From Candidatus Gallionella acididurans (GTDB lineage Bacteria; Pseudomonadota; Gammaproteobacteria; Burkholderiales; Gallionellaceae): 64,000 nt of DNA. A model generated the notes under the pieces. It did not search any database and had not been told where the DNA came from. It saw only the letters and a program-made list of their open reading frames with translations. Of the stretch, positions 46,453-55,819 are shown piece by piece. Each line of letters begins with the position of its first letter. The stretch's first letter is position 1. The stretch lies in the NCBI GenBank assembly GCA_001577345.1, contig LSLI01000006.1, positions 1 through 64,000 on the forward strand. The letters run 5' to 3'. The translations under genes and the position numbers were made by a program.

Positions 46453-47435
46453 AAACGATAGCCTTTTTCAATAACAAAGGCGGCGTGGGAAAAACCTCAT
46501 TGGTGTATCACTTGGCGTGGATGTTTTCGGATCGTGGAATAAAAACATTGGCGGTTGATCTTGATCCGCAGGCTAATCTGACGTCCATGTTTCTGAAAGA
46601 AGAACGTTTGGAAGAGTTATGGCCGGACGGTGAGCACCCAGACACTGTTTATGGGGCGATTCGTCCAATTTTGAAGGGTGTCGGAGATATTGCTGAACCG
46701 CACATTGAAAAGATTACGGATAAGCTAGGGTTAATTCCGGGAGACCTCGGGCTATCCCAGTTTGAAGATAAGCTTTCGGACGCTTGGCCTCGTTGCCATA
46801 ATAGTGATGAGTCTGCTTTTCGTACCATGACTGCCTTTCATCGACTTGTGCAACATGGTGCTGCTCAGGGAGCAGAGCTGGTTTTGATCGATGTTGGCCC
46901 TAACCTGGGAGCGATTAACCGGTCAGCATTAATTGCCGCCGATCAAGTCTGCTTGCCGTTGGCACCCGATTTGTTTTCTTTGCAAGGTCTCAAGAATCTT
47001 GGACCAACACTGAATAAGTGGCGTGATGTTTGGAAGGGTCTGTTGGAGAAGGCTCCTATTGATGTTGCGATGCCCAAAGGGGCGATGCAACCCGTTGGTT
47101 ACATAGTCATGCAGCACGGTATTTTGAATAGCCGACCGGTGAAAGCCTATCAGCGTTGGCTGGATAAAATCCCTCAAACCTATCGTGAGTCCGTGTTGAC
47201 TGAGGACGCTACTAGGAATGTTCCTGTAGTTACAGAAGACCCGTATATGCTTGCACTATTGAAGCATTATCGTAGCCTGATGCCGATGGCAATGGAAGCG
47301 AACAAGCCGATTTTCTTCCTGAAATCAGCAGATGGTGCAATTGGATCACACCAAGAGGCGGTTGCGAGCTGTTATTCAGATTTCAAAAAACTGGCAGCTA
47401 AGATAGCCGCAAATGCAGGCATTGCGTTTTCTTGA
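46449..47435 (+). CDS. ParA/MinD-type P-loop ATPase
   Basis: A 328-residue ATPase with the deviant Walker A KGGVGKTS (residues 10-17, with the signature Lys), A' in LAVDLDPQANLTS and Walker B in LVLIDVGPNLGAINR. It lacks an N-terminal helix-turn-helix and no parB-like gene or parS-like repeat is near, so it is unlikely to be a chromosome-partition ParA. After the ATPase core there is about 90 residues of extra sequence (EDPYMLALLKHYRSLMPMA and onward). It overlaps the AlbA_2 gene by 4 bases, so the two products are made together and probably interact. The base composition matches its partner and differs from flanking housekeeping genes. Confidence 0.88.
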   Translation: MKTIAFFNNKGGVGKTSLVYHLAWMFSDRGIKTLAVDLDPQANLTSMFLKEERLEELWPDGEHPDTVYGAIRPILKGVGDIAEPHIEKITDKLGLIPGDLGLSQFEDKLSDAWPRCHNSDESAFRTMTAFHRLVQHGAAQGAELVLIDVGPNLGAINRSALIAADQVCLPLAPDLFSLQGLKNLGPTLNKWRDVWKGLLEKAPIDVAMPKGAMQPVGYIVMQHGILNSRPVKAYQRWLDKIPQTYRESVLTEDATRNVPVVTEDPYMLALLKHYRSLMPMAMEANKPIFFLKSADGAIGSHQEAVASCYSDFKKLAAKIAANAGIAFS

Positions 47436-47459
47436 AAATCTAAGACGGAGAGTGATGGT

Positions 47460-48560
47460 ATGACGATTTACAACTTTAGCGCCGGTCCGGCGGTGTTGCC
47501 GAAAGCAGTGTTGCAGCAGGCGCAGGCGGAATTGATCGATTGGCACGGCAGCGGCATGTCGGTGATGGAGATGTCGCACCGCGGCAAGGAATACATGGGT
47601 ATCCACGCACAGGCCGAAGCGGATCTGCGCGAGTTGCTGGGCATACCATCCAACTACAAGGTGCTGTTCCTGCAGGGCGGTGCGCACCTGCAGTTCTCCA
47701 TGGTCCCGTTGAACCTGTTGCGCGGCAAACTCTCCGCGGATTACATCAACACCGGTGAATGGTCGAAGAAGGCGATCGAGGAAGCGAAGAAATTCAGCTA
47801 TGTGAATGTGGCGGCGAGCAATGCCGACAAAAACGCAAGCTATGTTCCCGCTTTTGATTCATGGAAGCTGGACAAGGATGCGGCTTTTGTTCATTACACG
47901 CCCAACGAGACCATAGGCGGCGTCGAGTTCAACTGGGTGCCCGATGTCGGCGCGGTGCCTCTGGTGGCGGACATGTCGTCCAACATCATGTCGCGCGCCA
48001 TCGACGTGTCCAGGTTCGGCCTGATCTATGCCGGCGCGCAAAAGAACATAGGTCCCGCAGGCCTCACGATCGTGATTGTGCGTGAAGAACTGGTGGGCCA
48101 CGCCCCTTCCGGCTTGCCTGCCATGCTGGACTACAAGACCCATGCCGACAATGGTTCGATGTACAACACGCCCCCCACCTATGGCATCTACATGGCCGGG
48201 CTGGTGTTCCAGTGGCTGAAGAAGAATGGTGGCATCGCGGCGATGGAACGCGCCAACACCGCCAAGGCCAATCTGTTGTATGCGGCGATCGATGCCAGCA
48301 ACGGTTTCTACCGGTGTCCGGTGAACAAGGCGGACCGTTCGCGCATGAACGTGGCCTTTACTTTGAAAAATACAGGCACGCTGAAAGATGCCAATCTGGA
48401 CGGCGACTTCCTGAAGCAGGCCGACGCGCGCGGCCTGCTGCAACTCAAGGGTCACCGTTCGGTGGGCGGTATGCGCGCTTCGATATACAACGCGATGCCG
48501 ATCGAAGGGGTTCATGCCCTGGTCGGTTTCATGAATGAATTCGCAAACAGCAAGGGATGA
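47460..48560 (+). CDS. serC: Phosphoserine aminotransferase
   Basis: A 366-residue PLP-dependent class V aminotransferase converting 3-phosphohydroxypyruvate to phosphoserine, and also acting in pyridoxal phosphate synthesis. The N-terminus [15 protein letters not shown] is diagnostic, and the PLP Lys lies in [12 protein letters not shown]. The ATG has GGAGAG about 9 bases upstream. In related betaproteobacteria serC follows gyrA directly; here an A/T-richer two-gene pair intervenes. Downstream, serA follows by about 90 bases and pheA, hisC, aroF and tyrA continue the biosynthetic block. Confidence 0.96.
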   Translation: MTIYNFSAGPAVLPKAVLQQAQAELIDWHGSGMSVMEMSHRGKEYMGIHAQAEADLRELLGIPSNYKVLFLQGGAHLQFSMVPLNLLRGKLSADYINTGEWSKKAIEEAKKFSYVNVAASNADKNASYVPAFDSWKLDKDAAFVHYTPNETIGGVEFNWVPDVGAVPLVADMSSNIMSRAIDVSRFGLIYAGAQKNIGPAGLTIVIVREELVGHAPSGLPAMLDYKTHADNGSMYNTPPTYGIYMAGLVFQWLKKNGGIAAMERANTAKANLLYAAIDASNGFYRCPVNKADRSRMNVAFTLKNTGTLKDANLDGDFLKQADARGLLQLKGHRSVGGMRASIYNAMPIEGVHALVGFMNEFANSKG

Positions 48561-48653
48561 CAGTGGACGTCTTTCAAAATCCATTCTTCCGGATTGCAGT
48601 GCAGAACGCACGGCGCGCAGCGACCCGGGAATGGATATGCACAGGTGCCCGTT

Positions 48654-49844
48654 ATGCCTAAGACCTTTCAGGTGCTGACGCTGAACAAGATCTCCGCGGT
48701 CGGCCTGGGCCGTTTGCCAGCCAAAAGATATGTCGCCGGTGCCGGTATTGCCGAACCGGATGCGATCCTGGTGCGCTCGCACAACATGCTCGAGATGCAC
48801 ATCCCCGACACGGTGCTGGCCATCGCGCGCGCGGGTGCGGGCACCAACAATGTGCCGGTGGACAAGATGAACAAGCGCGGCGTGCCGGTGTTCAATGCTC
48901 CGGGCGCCAATGCCAATGCGGTAAAGGAACTGGTCATCACCGGCATGCTGCTGGCTTCGCGCAATATTGTTCCCGCGCTGCATTTCACCGCCAGCCTGCA
49001 AGGCGATGATGCAGCGCTGCACAAGCTGGTCGAAGAAGGCAAGAAGCATTATGCGGGCACCGAGTTGCGCGGCCGCACGCTGGGTATCATAGGTCTGGGT
49101 GCGATCGGCCGTCTGGTGGCCGACACCGCGATCGGCCTGGGCATGAGCGTGATCGGTTTTGATCCGGAGATCACCGTGGATGCCGCGTGGAGCCTGTCCG
49201 CGCAGGTAAAGAAAGCAAACCGGGTGGAAGACCTGCTGAAGCACAGCGATTTTGTTTCCCTGCATGTGCCGCTGCTGGAAGCCACGCGCAACCTGATCAA
49301 CGACAAGCGCGTCGCGGCAATGAAGGCGGGCATGGTGTTGCTGAATTTTTCCCGCGATGCCATTGTCGATGAGGATGCCATACTGGCGGGGTTGGCGAAC
49401 AAGCAGGTGCGCTGCTATGTGTGTGATTTCCCCACCAGCAAAAACCGGAACAATCCCGGAGTGATCGCGCTGCCGCACCTGGGCGCATCCACCCGGGAGG
49501 CCGAGGACAACTGCGCGGTGATGGTGGTGGAACAATTGCGCGACTATCTGGAGCACGGCAATCTGGTCAATACGGTGAATTTCCCCAATGTCAGCATGCC
49601 GCGCGAATCATCCTTTCGTCTGGCGATCGCCAACAGCAACGTGCCGAACATGCTGGGGCAGATTTCCACGAAGCTTGCCGCAGCCGGCATCAACATCCAT
49701 AACATGCTGAACAAATCGCGCGGCGAAATGGCTTACACGCTGGTGGATACAGACAGCGCGATTCCGGCTAAACTGATCGCACAGATCGCCGCCATTCCGG
49801 GGGTGCTGATGGTGCGCGATCTTCCCTTGCTGAGAACGATATGA
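48654..49844 (+). CDS. serA: D-3-phosphoglycerate dehydrogenase
   Basis: A 396-residue 2-hydroxyacid dehydrogenase that begins serine synthesis. Visible parts: the substrate domain (RAGAGTNNVPVDKMNKRG), the Rossmann motif GIIGLGAIGRL, catalytic Arg, Glu and His (the His in LPHLGASTREAE), and a C-terminal ACT domain (about 320-396) able to bind serine. The ATG at 48654 gives the correct start; upstream codons are not family-like. The stop overlaps pheA by 4 bases (ATGA). The order serC-serA-pheA places serine and aromatic synthesis in one transcription unit. Confidence 0.94.
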   Translation: MPKTFQVLTLNKISAVGLGRLPAKRYVAGAGIAEPDAILVRSHNMLEMHIPDTVLAIARAGAGTNNVPVDKMNKRGVPVFNAPGANANAVKELVITGMLLASRNIVPALHFTASLQGDDAALHKLVEEGKKHYAGTELRGRTLGIIGLGAIGRLVADTAIGLGMSVIGFDPEITVDAAWSLSAQVKKANRVEDLLKHSDFVSLHVPLLEATRNLINDKRVAAMKAGMVLLNFSRDAIVDEDAILAGLANKQVRCYVCDFPTSKNRNNPGVIALPHLGASTREAEDNCAVMVVEQLRDYLEHGNLVNTVNFPNVSMPRESSFRLAIANSNVPNMLGQISTKLAAAGINIHNMLNKSRGEMAYTLVDTDSAIPAKLIAQIAAIPGVLMVRDLPLLRTI

Positions 49845-50911
49845 TTGAAAAATTGCAGCAATTGCGCGACCGGATCGACAAGCTGGATGACGAATTACTG
49901 AAACTCGTCAATCAGCGTGCCGCGCTGGCGCAACAGATAGGTCATCTCAAGGAAGATGGCGTGATGCTGCGCCCCGAGCGCGAAGCCCAGGTATTGCTGC
50001 GTTTGCAGAAACAAAACAGCGGGCCATTGAGCAATGCCGCGGTTGTCAGGCTGTTTACCGAAGTGATGTCGCAATGCCGGGCGCTGGAAGCGCCGTTGAA
50101 GGTGGCGTATCTGGGGCCTGAAGGGACGTTCAGCGAAGCTGCGATGCGCAAGCGCTTTGGGCAGGCAGCAGACGGAATGCCATGCGATACCTTTGATGAG
50201 ATATTCCGGGCAGTAGAAAGCGGAAGTGCCAATTATGGTGTGGTGCCGGTTGAGAATTCCAACGAGGGCATGATCGGGCACAACCTGGATCTGTTGCTGC
50301 AAACCGAGAAGGCCAGGATATGCGGCGAAGTGATGCTGCCGGTTCACCAGTGTTTGATCTCGCAATGCTCTGATATGAATGCGATCAGGACGGTATTCTC
50401 ACATCCGCAATCGTTCGGACAATGTCAGAACTGGCTGAATGCAAATTTGCCGAAGGCCATGCGTAATCCCGTTTCCAGCAATGCCGAAGCGGTTCGTTTA
50501 GCCGCAGAGCATCCCCATGACAGTGCAGCGATCGCGGGCAGGAATGCGGCGGAACTTTATGATGTGACTGTGCTTGCCGAGAACATTGAGGATGACCCGC
50601 GCAATACCACTCGTTTTTTAGTGATCGGGAATCAGGATGTGGCACCATCAGGAAGGGATAAGACATCTTTAGTGATGTCCACCGCGAACCGCCCCGGGGC
50701 GGTACACGATTTGCTGGTGCCGCTGGCCAAACACGGCGTCAGCCTGACCAAGCTGGAGTCGCGTCCGGCGCGCTCGGGACTTTGGGAATACGTGTTTTAC
50801 ATGGACATCGAAGGTCATCAAGCCGATATCAAAGTGGCTGCTGCATTGGCCGAGCTGAAACAGGTCGCCGCGTTCGTGAAGGTGCTGGGCTCATATCCGG
50901 TCGCCGTTTAA
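49841..50911 (+). CDS. pheA: Chorismate mutase/prephenate dehydratase (P-protein)
   Basis: A 356-residue bifunctional enzyme of phenylalanine synthesis. Residues 1-85 form an AroQ-type chorismate mutase (LRDRIDKLDDELLKLVNQRA), residues about 88-265 the prephenate dehydratase (YLGPEGTFSEAAM, with TRFLVIG at the end), and about 275-350 the ACT domain with the ESRP motif in KLESRPAR that binds phenylalanine. The start overlaps the serA stop by 4 bases. After the stop, a palindromic repeat separates it from hisC. Confidence 0.96.
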   Translation: MIEKLQQLRDRIDKLDDELLKLVNQRAALAQQIGHLKEDGVMLRPEREAQVLLRLQKQNSGPLSNAAVVRLFTEVMSQCRALEAPLKVAYLGPEGTFSEAAMRKRFGQAADGMPCDTFDEIFRAVESGSANYGVVPVENSNEGMIGHNLDLLLQTEKARICGEVMLPVHQCLISQCSDMNAIRTVFSHPQSFGQCQNWLNANLPKAMRNPVSSNAEAVRLAAEHPHDSAAIAGRNAAELYDVTVLAENIEDDPRNTTRFLVIGNQDVAPSGRDKTSLVMSTANRPGAVHDLLVPLAKHGVSLTKLESRPARSGLWEYVFYMDIEGHQADIKVAAALAELKQVAAFVKVLGSYPVAV

Positions 50912-50928
50912 ATTAAGACAAAAACTTC

Positions 50929-51020
50929 ATCCGCAGATTGCGCAGATTAACGCAGATTCATATGCGCTTAACAAAGATGTTTGTCTTTTTAATCTGTGGA
51001 AATCTGCGCAATCTGCGGAC
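50929..51020. repeat. Large inverted repeat (CGCAGATT type) between pheA and hisC
   Basis: The left part (50931-50958) carries CCGCAGATTGCGCAGATT and one more CGCAGATT unit; the right part (50991-51018) is its near-perfect complement (AAATCTGCGCAATCTGCGG). Together they can form a long hairpin of about 90 bases. CGCAGATT tandem/inverted repeats are a recurrent interspersed element in proteobacterial genomes. There is no T run directly after the stem, so it is not an obvious terminator. Confidence 0.8.
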
Positions 51021-51052
51021 AAAGGTTTTTGATCGAACAAGCAAGGTTTCGA

Positions 51053-52156
51053 ATGAACTATAGTGATTTAGCACCACCCTACATCCGCGCCATCGCGCCT
51101 TACCAGCCCGGCAAGCCGATTGCCGAGCTGGAGCGCGAGCTGGGCATCACCGGCATCGTCAAGCTGGCCTCCAACGAGAATCCGCTCGGTTGCAGCCCGC
51201 GCGCGGTGGCAGCGATGCACGAGGCGATCAAGACCATCGCGCTGTATCCGGACGGTAACGGTTTCGAGCTGAAGGACGCGCTGTCGAAGCGCTACGGAGT
51301 CGGGCACACCAGCATCGTGCTGGGCAACGGTTCCAACGACATGCTGGAGCTGGCCGCGCGCGCTTTTTTGACGGTGGGCGACAAGGCGGTGTACTCGGCC
51401 CATGCCTTCGCGGTATACCCGCTGGCGACGCAGGCGGTCGGGGCGACCGGCGTCAGCGTGCCCGCGATCGGTTTCGGCCACGACCTGAAAGCGATATTGG
51501 ATGTTGCCGTGGCGCAGCAGGCCAAGCTGATATTCATCGCCAATCCGAACAATCCGACCGGCACCTTCCTGGGCGCGGCGGACTTGCTGGATTTCATGCG
51601 CGCGCTGCCGCCGCAGATACTGGTGGTGCTGGACGAGGCTTACAACGAATACCTGCCGGCGGAATGCCGTTATGACAGCGTCAGCTGGCTCAGGGACTAC
51701 CCTAATCTTATTATTTCGCGCACCTTTTCCAAGGCTTATGGGCTTGCCGGATTGCGCGTCGGCTATGCATTCGCCGATGCGCAGGTAGCCGACATGATGA
51801 ACCGCGTGCGCCAGCCGTTCAACGTCAACAGCCTGGCGCAGGCCGCCGCGGTAGCGGCGCTGCAGGATACGGATTTTGTGCGGCAGACCTTCGAGCTGAA
51901 TCTGCGCGGCATGAAACGGATAGTGGAAGGGCTGGCGAAGCTGGGACTGGAGCATATCCCGTCTTGCGGCAACTTCGTCAGCTTCAAGATTGCCAATGCG
52001 GCGCGCATCTACCGGCGGCTGCTGGAGCTGGGCGTGATCGTCAGGCCGGTCGCCAATTATGCGATGCCGGATTATTTGCGGGTGAGTATCGGTTTGGAAA
52101 CAGAGAATGACAAATTTTTGTCGGCGTTGCAGCAAGTACTGGGAGAGCAAGTGTGA
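51053..52156 (+). CDS. hisC: Histidinol-phosphate aminotransferase
   Basis: A 367-residue PLP-dependent class I/II aminotransferase. Family marks are the N-terminal APPYIRAIAPYQPGKPI, the LASNENPLG motif, the FIANPNNPTG turn, and the PLP Lys in ISRTFSKAYGLAGLRVGY. Lying between pheA and aroF/tyrA, it may act in both histidine and aromatic amino acid transamination (HisC2 type). The ATG at 51053 has AAGG upstream and begins the family N-terminus; the frame start at 50996 lies inside the palindromic repeat. Its stop overlaps the aroF start by 4 bases (GTGA). Confidence 0.94.
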   Translation: MNYSDLAPPYIRAIAPYQPGKPIAELERELGITGIVKLASNENPLGCSPRAVAAMHEAIKTIALYPDGNGFELKDALSKRYGVGHTSIVLGNGSNDMLELAARAFLTVGDKAVYSAHAFAVYPLATQAVGATGVSVPAIGFGHDLKAILDVAVAQQAKLIFIANPNNPTGTFLGAADLLDFMRALPPQILVVLDEAYNEYLPAECRYDSVSWLRDYPNLIISRTFSKAYGLAGLRVGYAFADAQVADMMNRVRQPFNVNSLAQAAAVAALQDTDFVRQTFELNLRGMKRIVEGLAKLGLEHIPSCGNFVSFKIANAARIYRRLLELGVIVRPVANYAMPDYLRVSIGLETENDKFLSALQQVLGEQV

Positions 52157-53169
52157 TTATCGTAATGGGAAAAGACGTCACTGACGATCAAATTGGCGCA
52201 GTGGTAAAGAGGCTGGAAACGGCCGGATTGAAGGCCAACATTTCGCGCGGCATTGAGCGCACCGTGATCGGGGCGATCGGCGATGAAAGCCCGCTGACCG
52301 AGGAAATGTTTACGCCGCTGCCCGGCGTGGAATCGGCGATGCATATCGCCAAGCAATACAAGATCGTGTCTCGCGAATCGCACAAGGAAAATACCATCGT
52401 CGATGTTGCCGGCATCAAGCTGGGCGGCAACCAGATCCAGGTCATAGCCGGGCCGTGTTCGGTCGAGACACAGGAACAGATGGACCTGTCGGCCCGGTTC
52501 GTGCACGAGGCGGGCTGCCGATTGATGCGCGGCGGGGCATTCAAGCCGCGCACCAGCCCTTATACCTTTCAGGGCAAGGGCAAGGAAGGGCTGGACATGT
52601 TCCGCAACGCGGCAAGCAAATACAAATTGCCCATCGTCACCGAGCTGATGGATATCCGCATGCTGGACACTTTCCTGGAATACGATGTCGACGTGATCCA
52701 GATCGGCACGCGCAACATGCAGAACTTCGACCTGCTCAAGGAAGTCGGGCGCATCAACAAGCCGGTGATCCTTAAGCGCGGCATGTCCGCGACCATCTCC
52801 GAATGGCTGATGGCGGCGGAATACATCGCGGCGGGCGGCAACCACAACATCATCTTCTGCGAGCGCGGCATCCGCACTTTCGAGACCTACTACCGCAACG
52901 TGCTGGACGTGACCGCGATCCCGGTGCTGAAAAAGGAAACCCATCTGCCGGTGATCGTCGACCCGTCGCATGCGGGCGGCAAGGCCTGGATGGTGGCCTC
53001 ACTGTCACAGGCGGCGATCGCCGCGGGCGCGGACGGACTTCTTGTCGAGATGCACCCGAATCCGTGCGAGGCGTGGTGCGATGCCGACCAGGCACTGACG
53101 CCGCAGGAATTGAAAAATCTGATGGGTACACTGGGCGGTATTGCCAAGGCGATAGGCCGTACGTTGTAA
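52153..53169 (+). CDS. aroF: 3-Deoxy-7-phosphoheptulonate synthase (DAHP synthase, type I-beta)
   Basis: A 338-residue enzyme joining phosphoenolpyruvate and erythrose 4-phosphate, the first step of the shikimate pathway. An N-terminal ferredoxin-like regulatory domain (1-70), as in the Thermotoga-type enzyme, precedes the TIM barrel with VIAGPCSVE, GGAFKPRTSPYTFQG, ILKRGMSAT and VDPSHAGG. The start is a GTG at 52153 overlapping the hisC stop. It lies between hisC and tyrA, so phenylalanine and tyrosine synthesis are encoded as a unit. Confidence 0.95.
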   Translation: MIIVMGKDVTDDQIGAVVKRLETAGLKANISRGIERTVIGAIGDESPLTEEMFTPLPGVESAMHIAKQYKIVSRESHKENTIVDVAGIKLGGNQIQVIAGPCSVETQEQMDLSARFVHEAGCRLMRGGAFKPRTSPYTFQGKGKEGLDMFRNAASKYKLPIVTELMDIRMLDTFLEYDVDVIQIGTRNMQNFDLLKEVGRINKPVILKRGMSATISEWLMAAEYIAAGGNHNIIFCERGIRTFETYYRNVLDVTAIPVLKKETHLPVIVDPSHAGGKAWMVASLSQAAIAAGADGLLVEMHPNPCEAWCDADQALTPQELKNLMGTLGGIAKAIGRTL

Positions 53170-53285
53170 TTTGGAGTGCGCGGGCATGACCGCGCTTTAA
53201 ATTTGCACGGCGCGTTGCATCAGGTAAAAGCAGCGACATGTCGCCGTACTCCAAACAAGTTGAAACAAAGCAAGGTGGCAAGTTT

Positions 53286-54158
53286 ATGACTGCACCAAAA
53301 TTCAAAAAAATCGTTATCTTCGGAGTCGGCCTGATCGGCGGATCGTTTGCGCTGTCATTGCGCAAAGCCGGTGCAGTTCACGAAGTGGTCGGCTTCGGGC
53401 GCAGTGCAGCCAATCTGCAACAAGCCCGGCAACTCGGCATCATCGACCGTATCGGCCAGGACATCGCAGCCGAAGTCGGCGATGCCGATCTGGTGCTGCT
53501 GGCCACGCCGGTTGGGCAAATGGCGGATATTATGGCGCGCATCGCACCGCACCTTGGCGCACACACGCTGGTCACCGATGGCGGCAGCACCAAGAGCGAT
53601 GTGGTGCGCGATGCCTATGCGCAACTGGGCAGCAGGGTGGGGCAGTTCGTTCCCGCACACCCGATTGCCGGTGCCGAGTTGAGCGGTGCGGCAGCGGCGG
53701 GCGCCGATTTGTATCTGGGCAAAAAGGTCATATTGACCCCGCTGCCGGAAAATCCCGCGCATACGGTCGCCCGCGTGCAGGCAGCCTGGCAGGCCTGCGG
53801 CGCGAATATCCACCTGCTTACGCACACCGAGCACGATGCGGTGTTCGCCGCGGTGAGTCATTTGCCGCACCTGCTTTCGTTTGCATTGGTGCACGACCTG
53901 GCGCAGCGCGATAATCGCGACCTGTTGCTTTCCTTTGCCGCCAGCGGGTTTCGCGACTTCACCCGTATCGCCGCAAGTTCGGCGGAGATGTGGCGCGACA
54001 TCTGCCTCGCGAATCGCGAAGCATTGCTGAAAGAATTGCAGGCTTACATCGCGGAATTGAACCGGATGAGTACAGCACTGGCGGCAGGAGACGCGGTCAG
54101 GCTCGAACAGACCTTCCATGCCGCAAGCGAGCTGCGATCCGGCTGGACAGAAAAGTAG
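53286..54158 (+). CDS. tyrA: Prephenate dehydrogenase family protein
   Basis: A 290-residue NAD(P)-dependent enzyme of tyrosine synthesis. The Rossmann motif VIFGVGLIGGSFAL is at residues 9-22; later parts include VTDGGSTKSDVV, PAHPIAGAELSGAAAAGADL, the catalytic His and the DFTRIAASSAEMW motif. It has no ACT domain. The ATG at 53286 has AAGGTGG about 7 bases upstream. It may act on arogenate as well as prephenate, as in many relatives. No gene for EPSP synthase (aroA) follows, although tyrA-aroA is common; the Ara4N genes start 8 bases after the stop instead. Confidence 0.95.
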   Translation: MTAPKFKKIVIFGVGLIGGSFALSLRKAGAVHEVVGFGRSAANLQQARQLGIIDRIGQDIAAEVGDADLVLLATPVGQMADIMARIAPHLGAHTLVTDGGSTKSDVVRDAYAQLGSRVGQFVPAHPIAGAELSGAAAAGADLYLGKKVILTPLPENPAHTVARVQAAWQACGANIHLLTHTEHDAVFAAVSHLPHLLSFALVHDLAQRDNRDLLLSFAASGFRDFTRIAASSAEMWRDICLANREALLKELQAYIAELNRMSTALAAGDAVRLEQTFHAASELRSGWTEK

Positions 54159-54166
54159 AGACGGCG

Positions 54167-55819
54167 ATGAAGAATATTTCCAACAAGCAGCTCTGGCTGC
54201 TGCTGATTGCCGTCGCGGTGATCTGGTTCTCCAATCTCGAATACCGCAAACTGATCAAGCCGGACGAGGGCCGCTATGCCGAGATCCCGCGCGAGATGGT
54301 GGCCAGCGGTGACTGGGTTACGCCGCGCCTGAACGACCTCAAATATTTCGAGAAGCCGCCGCTGCAATACTGGGCGACGGCCACGGCTTACGAGTTGTTC
54401 GGCGAGCATCAATGGACTTCACGGCTGTGGGATGCGCTGACCGGTTTTGCCGGCATCCTGCTGGTGTGGTTCGTCGGCCTGCGTTTGTTCGGGCGCGAGG
54501 CGGCGAACTATGCCGCGATACTGCTGGGCGGCAGCATGCTGTATGCGCTGTTGGGACACATCAACACGCTGGACATGGGCGTCACATTTTTTCTCACGCT
54601 GGGCATCGTCGGCCTGTTGCTCGGCCAAACCGGCACCGACAGGAAAAAGCAGCGCGGGTGGATGTTGCTGGCCTGGGCTGCACTGGGCCTGGCGGTATTG
54701 AGCAAGGGGCTGATGGGCCTGGTGCTGCCCGGTACGGCATTGTTTCTCTATGCGGTGGTGCAGCGCGATTTTTCGGTGTTCAAGCGCATGCATTGGCTGG
54801 CCGGCATGGCGGTGTTTCTGCTGGTCACCGCACCGTGGTTCTACCTGGTGATGAAAGCCAATCCGGAATTCTTCCAGAAGTTTTTCATTTACGAACATTT
54901 CACGCGCTTCACCACCAAAGAGCTGGGGCGCTATCAGCCATGGTATTACTTCGTCCCGGTGTTGCTGACCGGCATGTTGCCGTGGACGGTGCTGATGTTC
55001 GATACCCTGATCAATGCATGGCGCGGTAGCGCTCTGCCGGGAGCTGCCCGGGGGACTTTCAATGCCGCGCGCTTTTTGCTGGTCTGGTCGGTGTTCATCT
55101 ATCTGTTTTTTACCATCTCGGATTCCAAGCTTCCTTCCTATTTGCTGCCGATGTTTCCGGCGCTGGCGCTGCTGATGGGCAAGCAACTGGCCGGGATGAG
55201 CCCGCGCAGACTGTTCTGGCTGATCGCCCCTGTCCTGCCGCTGACCCTGCTGGGCCTGGGACTGGCGCCGTTTACCGCGCGGCTGGCGGACACGCCGCTG
55301 CAAGTTCAGGGATACAGCGCATATGCCGGCTGGCTGGAGGTCGCAGCGCTGGTCTGGTCGCTGGGCGTGATCACCGCGCTGGTGTTGCTGCGCAGTGGCG
55401 GCAAGCCTGTCGCAGTGCTGGTGTTGTCGTTGAGCTCGCTGATCGCCGCGCAGCTCGGCACGTCCGGCTACAACACGATAGCGAAGGAGCGTTCCGGCTA
55501 CTACATCGCCGAGGCGATACGCCCCTACGTCAGTGCGAATGAGCCGTTCTATTCGGTGGACACCTACGAACAGACCCTGCCGTTCTACCTGAAGCGCACC
55601 TTCACGCTGGTGCAGTATCAGGATGAGATGGCATTCGGTATCATGCAGGAACCGCAGCGCTATATAGCGGACTACGCCGGCTTCGCGAAGGTCTGGCAGG
55701 CGCAAGCGGCAGCGCTGGCTATCATGCCGTTACCTACCTACCAGCAACTCAAGCAAATGGGTTTTGCGATGAAAATAATCTATGAAGATGCGCAATACAT
55801 CGTGGTAAAAAAACCATGA
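54167..55819 (+). CDS. arnT: Undecaprenyl phosphate-Ara4N:lipid A transferase (ArnT-like)
   Basis: A 550-residue GT-C glycosyltransferase with about 12-13 membrane spans and a periplasmic C-terminal domain. The signature KPDEGRYAEIPREMV after TM1 holds the catalytic Asp, and the following GDWVTPRLNDLKYFEKPPLQYW is characteristic. It transfers 4-amino-4-deoxy-arabinose to lipid A, lowering negative charge and so binding of cationic peptides such as polymyxin. The ATG at 54167 is 8 bases after tyrA and gives the family N-terminus. It overlaps the next, ArnE-like gene by 4 bases. Related GT-C sugars cannot be excluded, but the arn context is strong. Confidence 0.94.
   Translation: MKNISNKQLWLLLIAVAVIWFSNLEYRKLIKPDEGRYAEIPREMVASGDWVTPRLNDLKYFEKPPLQYWATATAYELFGEHQWTSRLWDALTGFAGILLVWFVGLRLFGREAANYAAILLGGSMLYALLGHINTLDMGVTFFLTLGIVGLLLGQTGTDRKKQRGWMLLAWAALGLAVLSKGLMGLVLPGTALFLYAVVQRDFSVFKRMHWLAGMAVFLLVTAPWFYLVMKANPEFFQKFFIYEHFTRFTTKELGRYQPWYYFVPVLLTGMLPWTVLMFDTLINAWRGSALPGAARGTFNAARFLLVWSVFIYLFFTISDSKLPSYLLPMFPALALLMGKQLAGMSPRRLFWLIAPVLPLTLLGLGLAPFTARLADTPLQVQGYSAYAGWLEVAALVWSLGVITALVLLRSGGKPVAVLVLSLSSLIAAQLGTSGYNTIAKERSGYYIAEAIRPYVSANEPFYSVDTYEQTLPFYLKRTFTLVQYQDEMAFGIMQEPQRYIADYAGFAKVWQAQAAALAIMPLPTYQQLKQMGFAMKIIYEDAQYIVVKKP

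Noticed and set aside
46449-47435. Chromosome partition ParA
   Set aside because: No parB partner or parS-like repeats, no nearby origin genes (gidB, dnaA), and the gene overlaps an AlbA_2-type partner instead.
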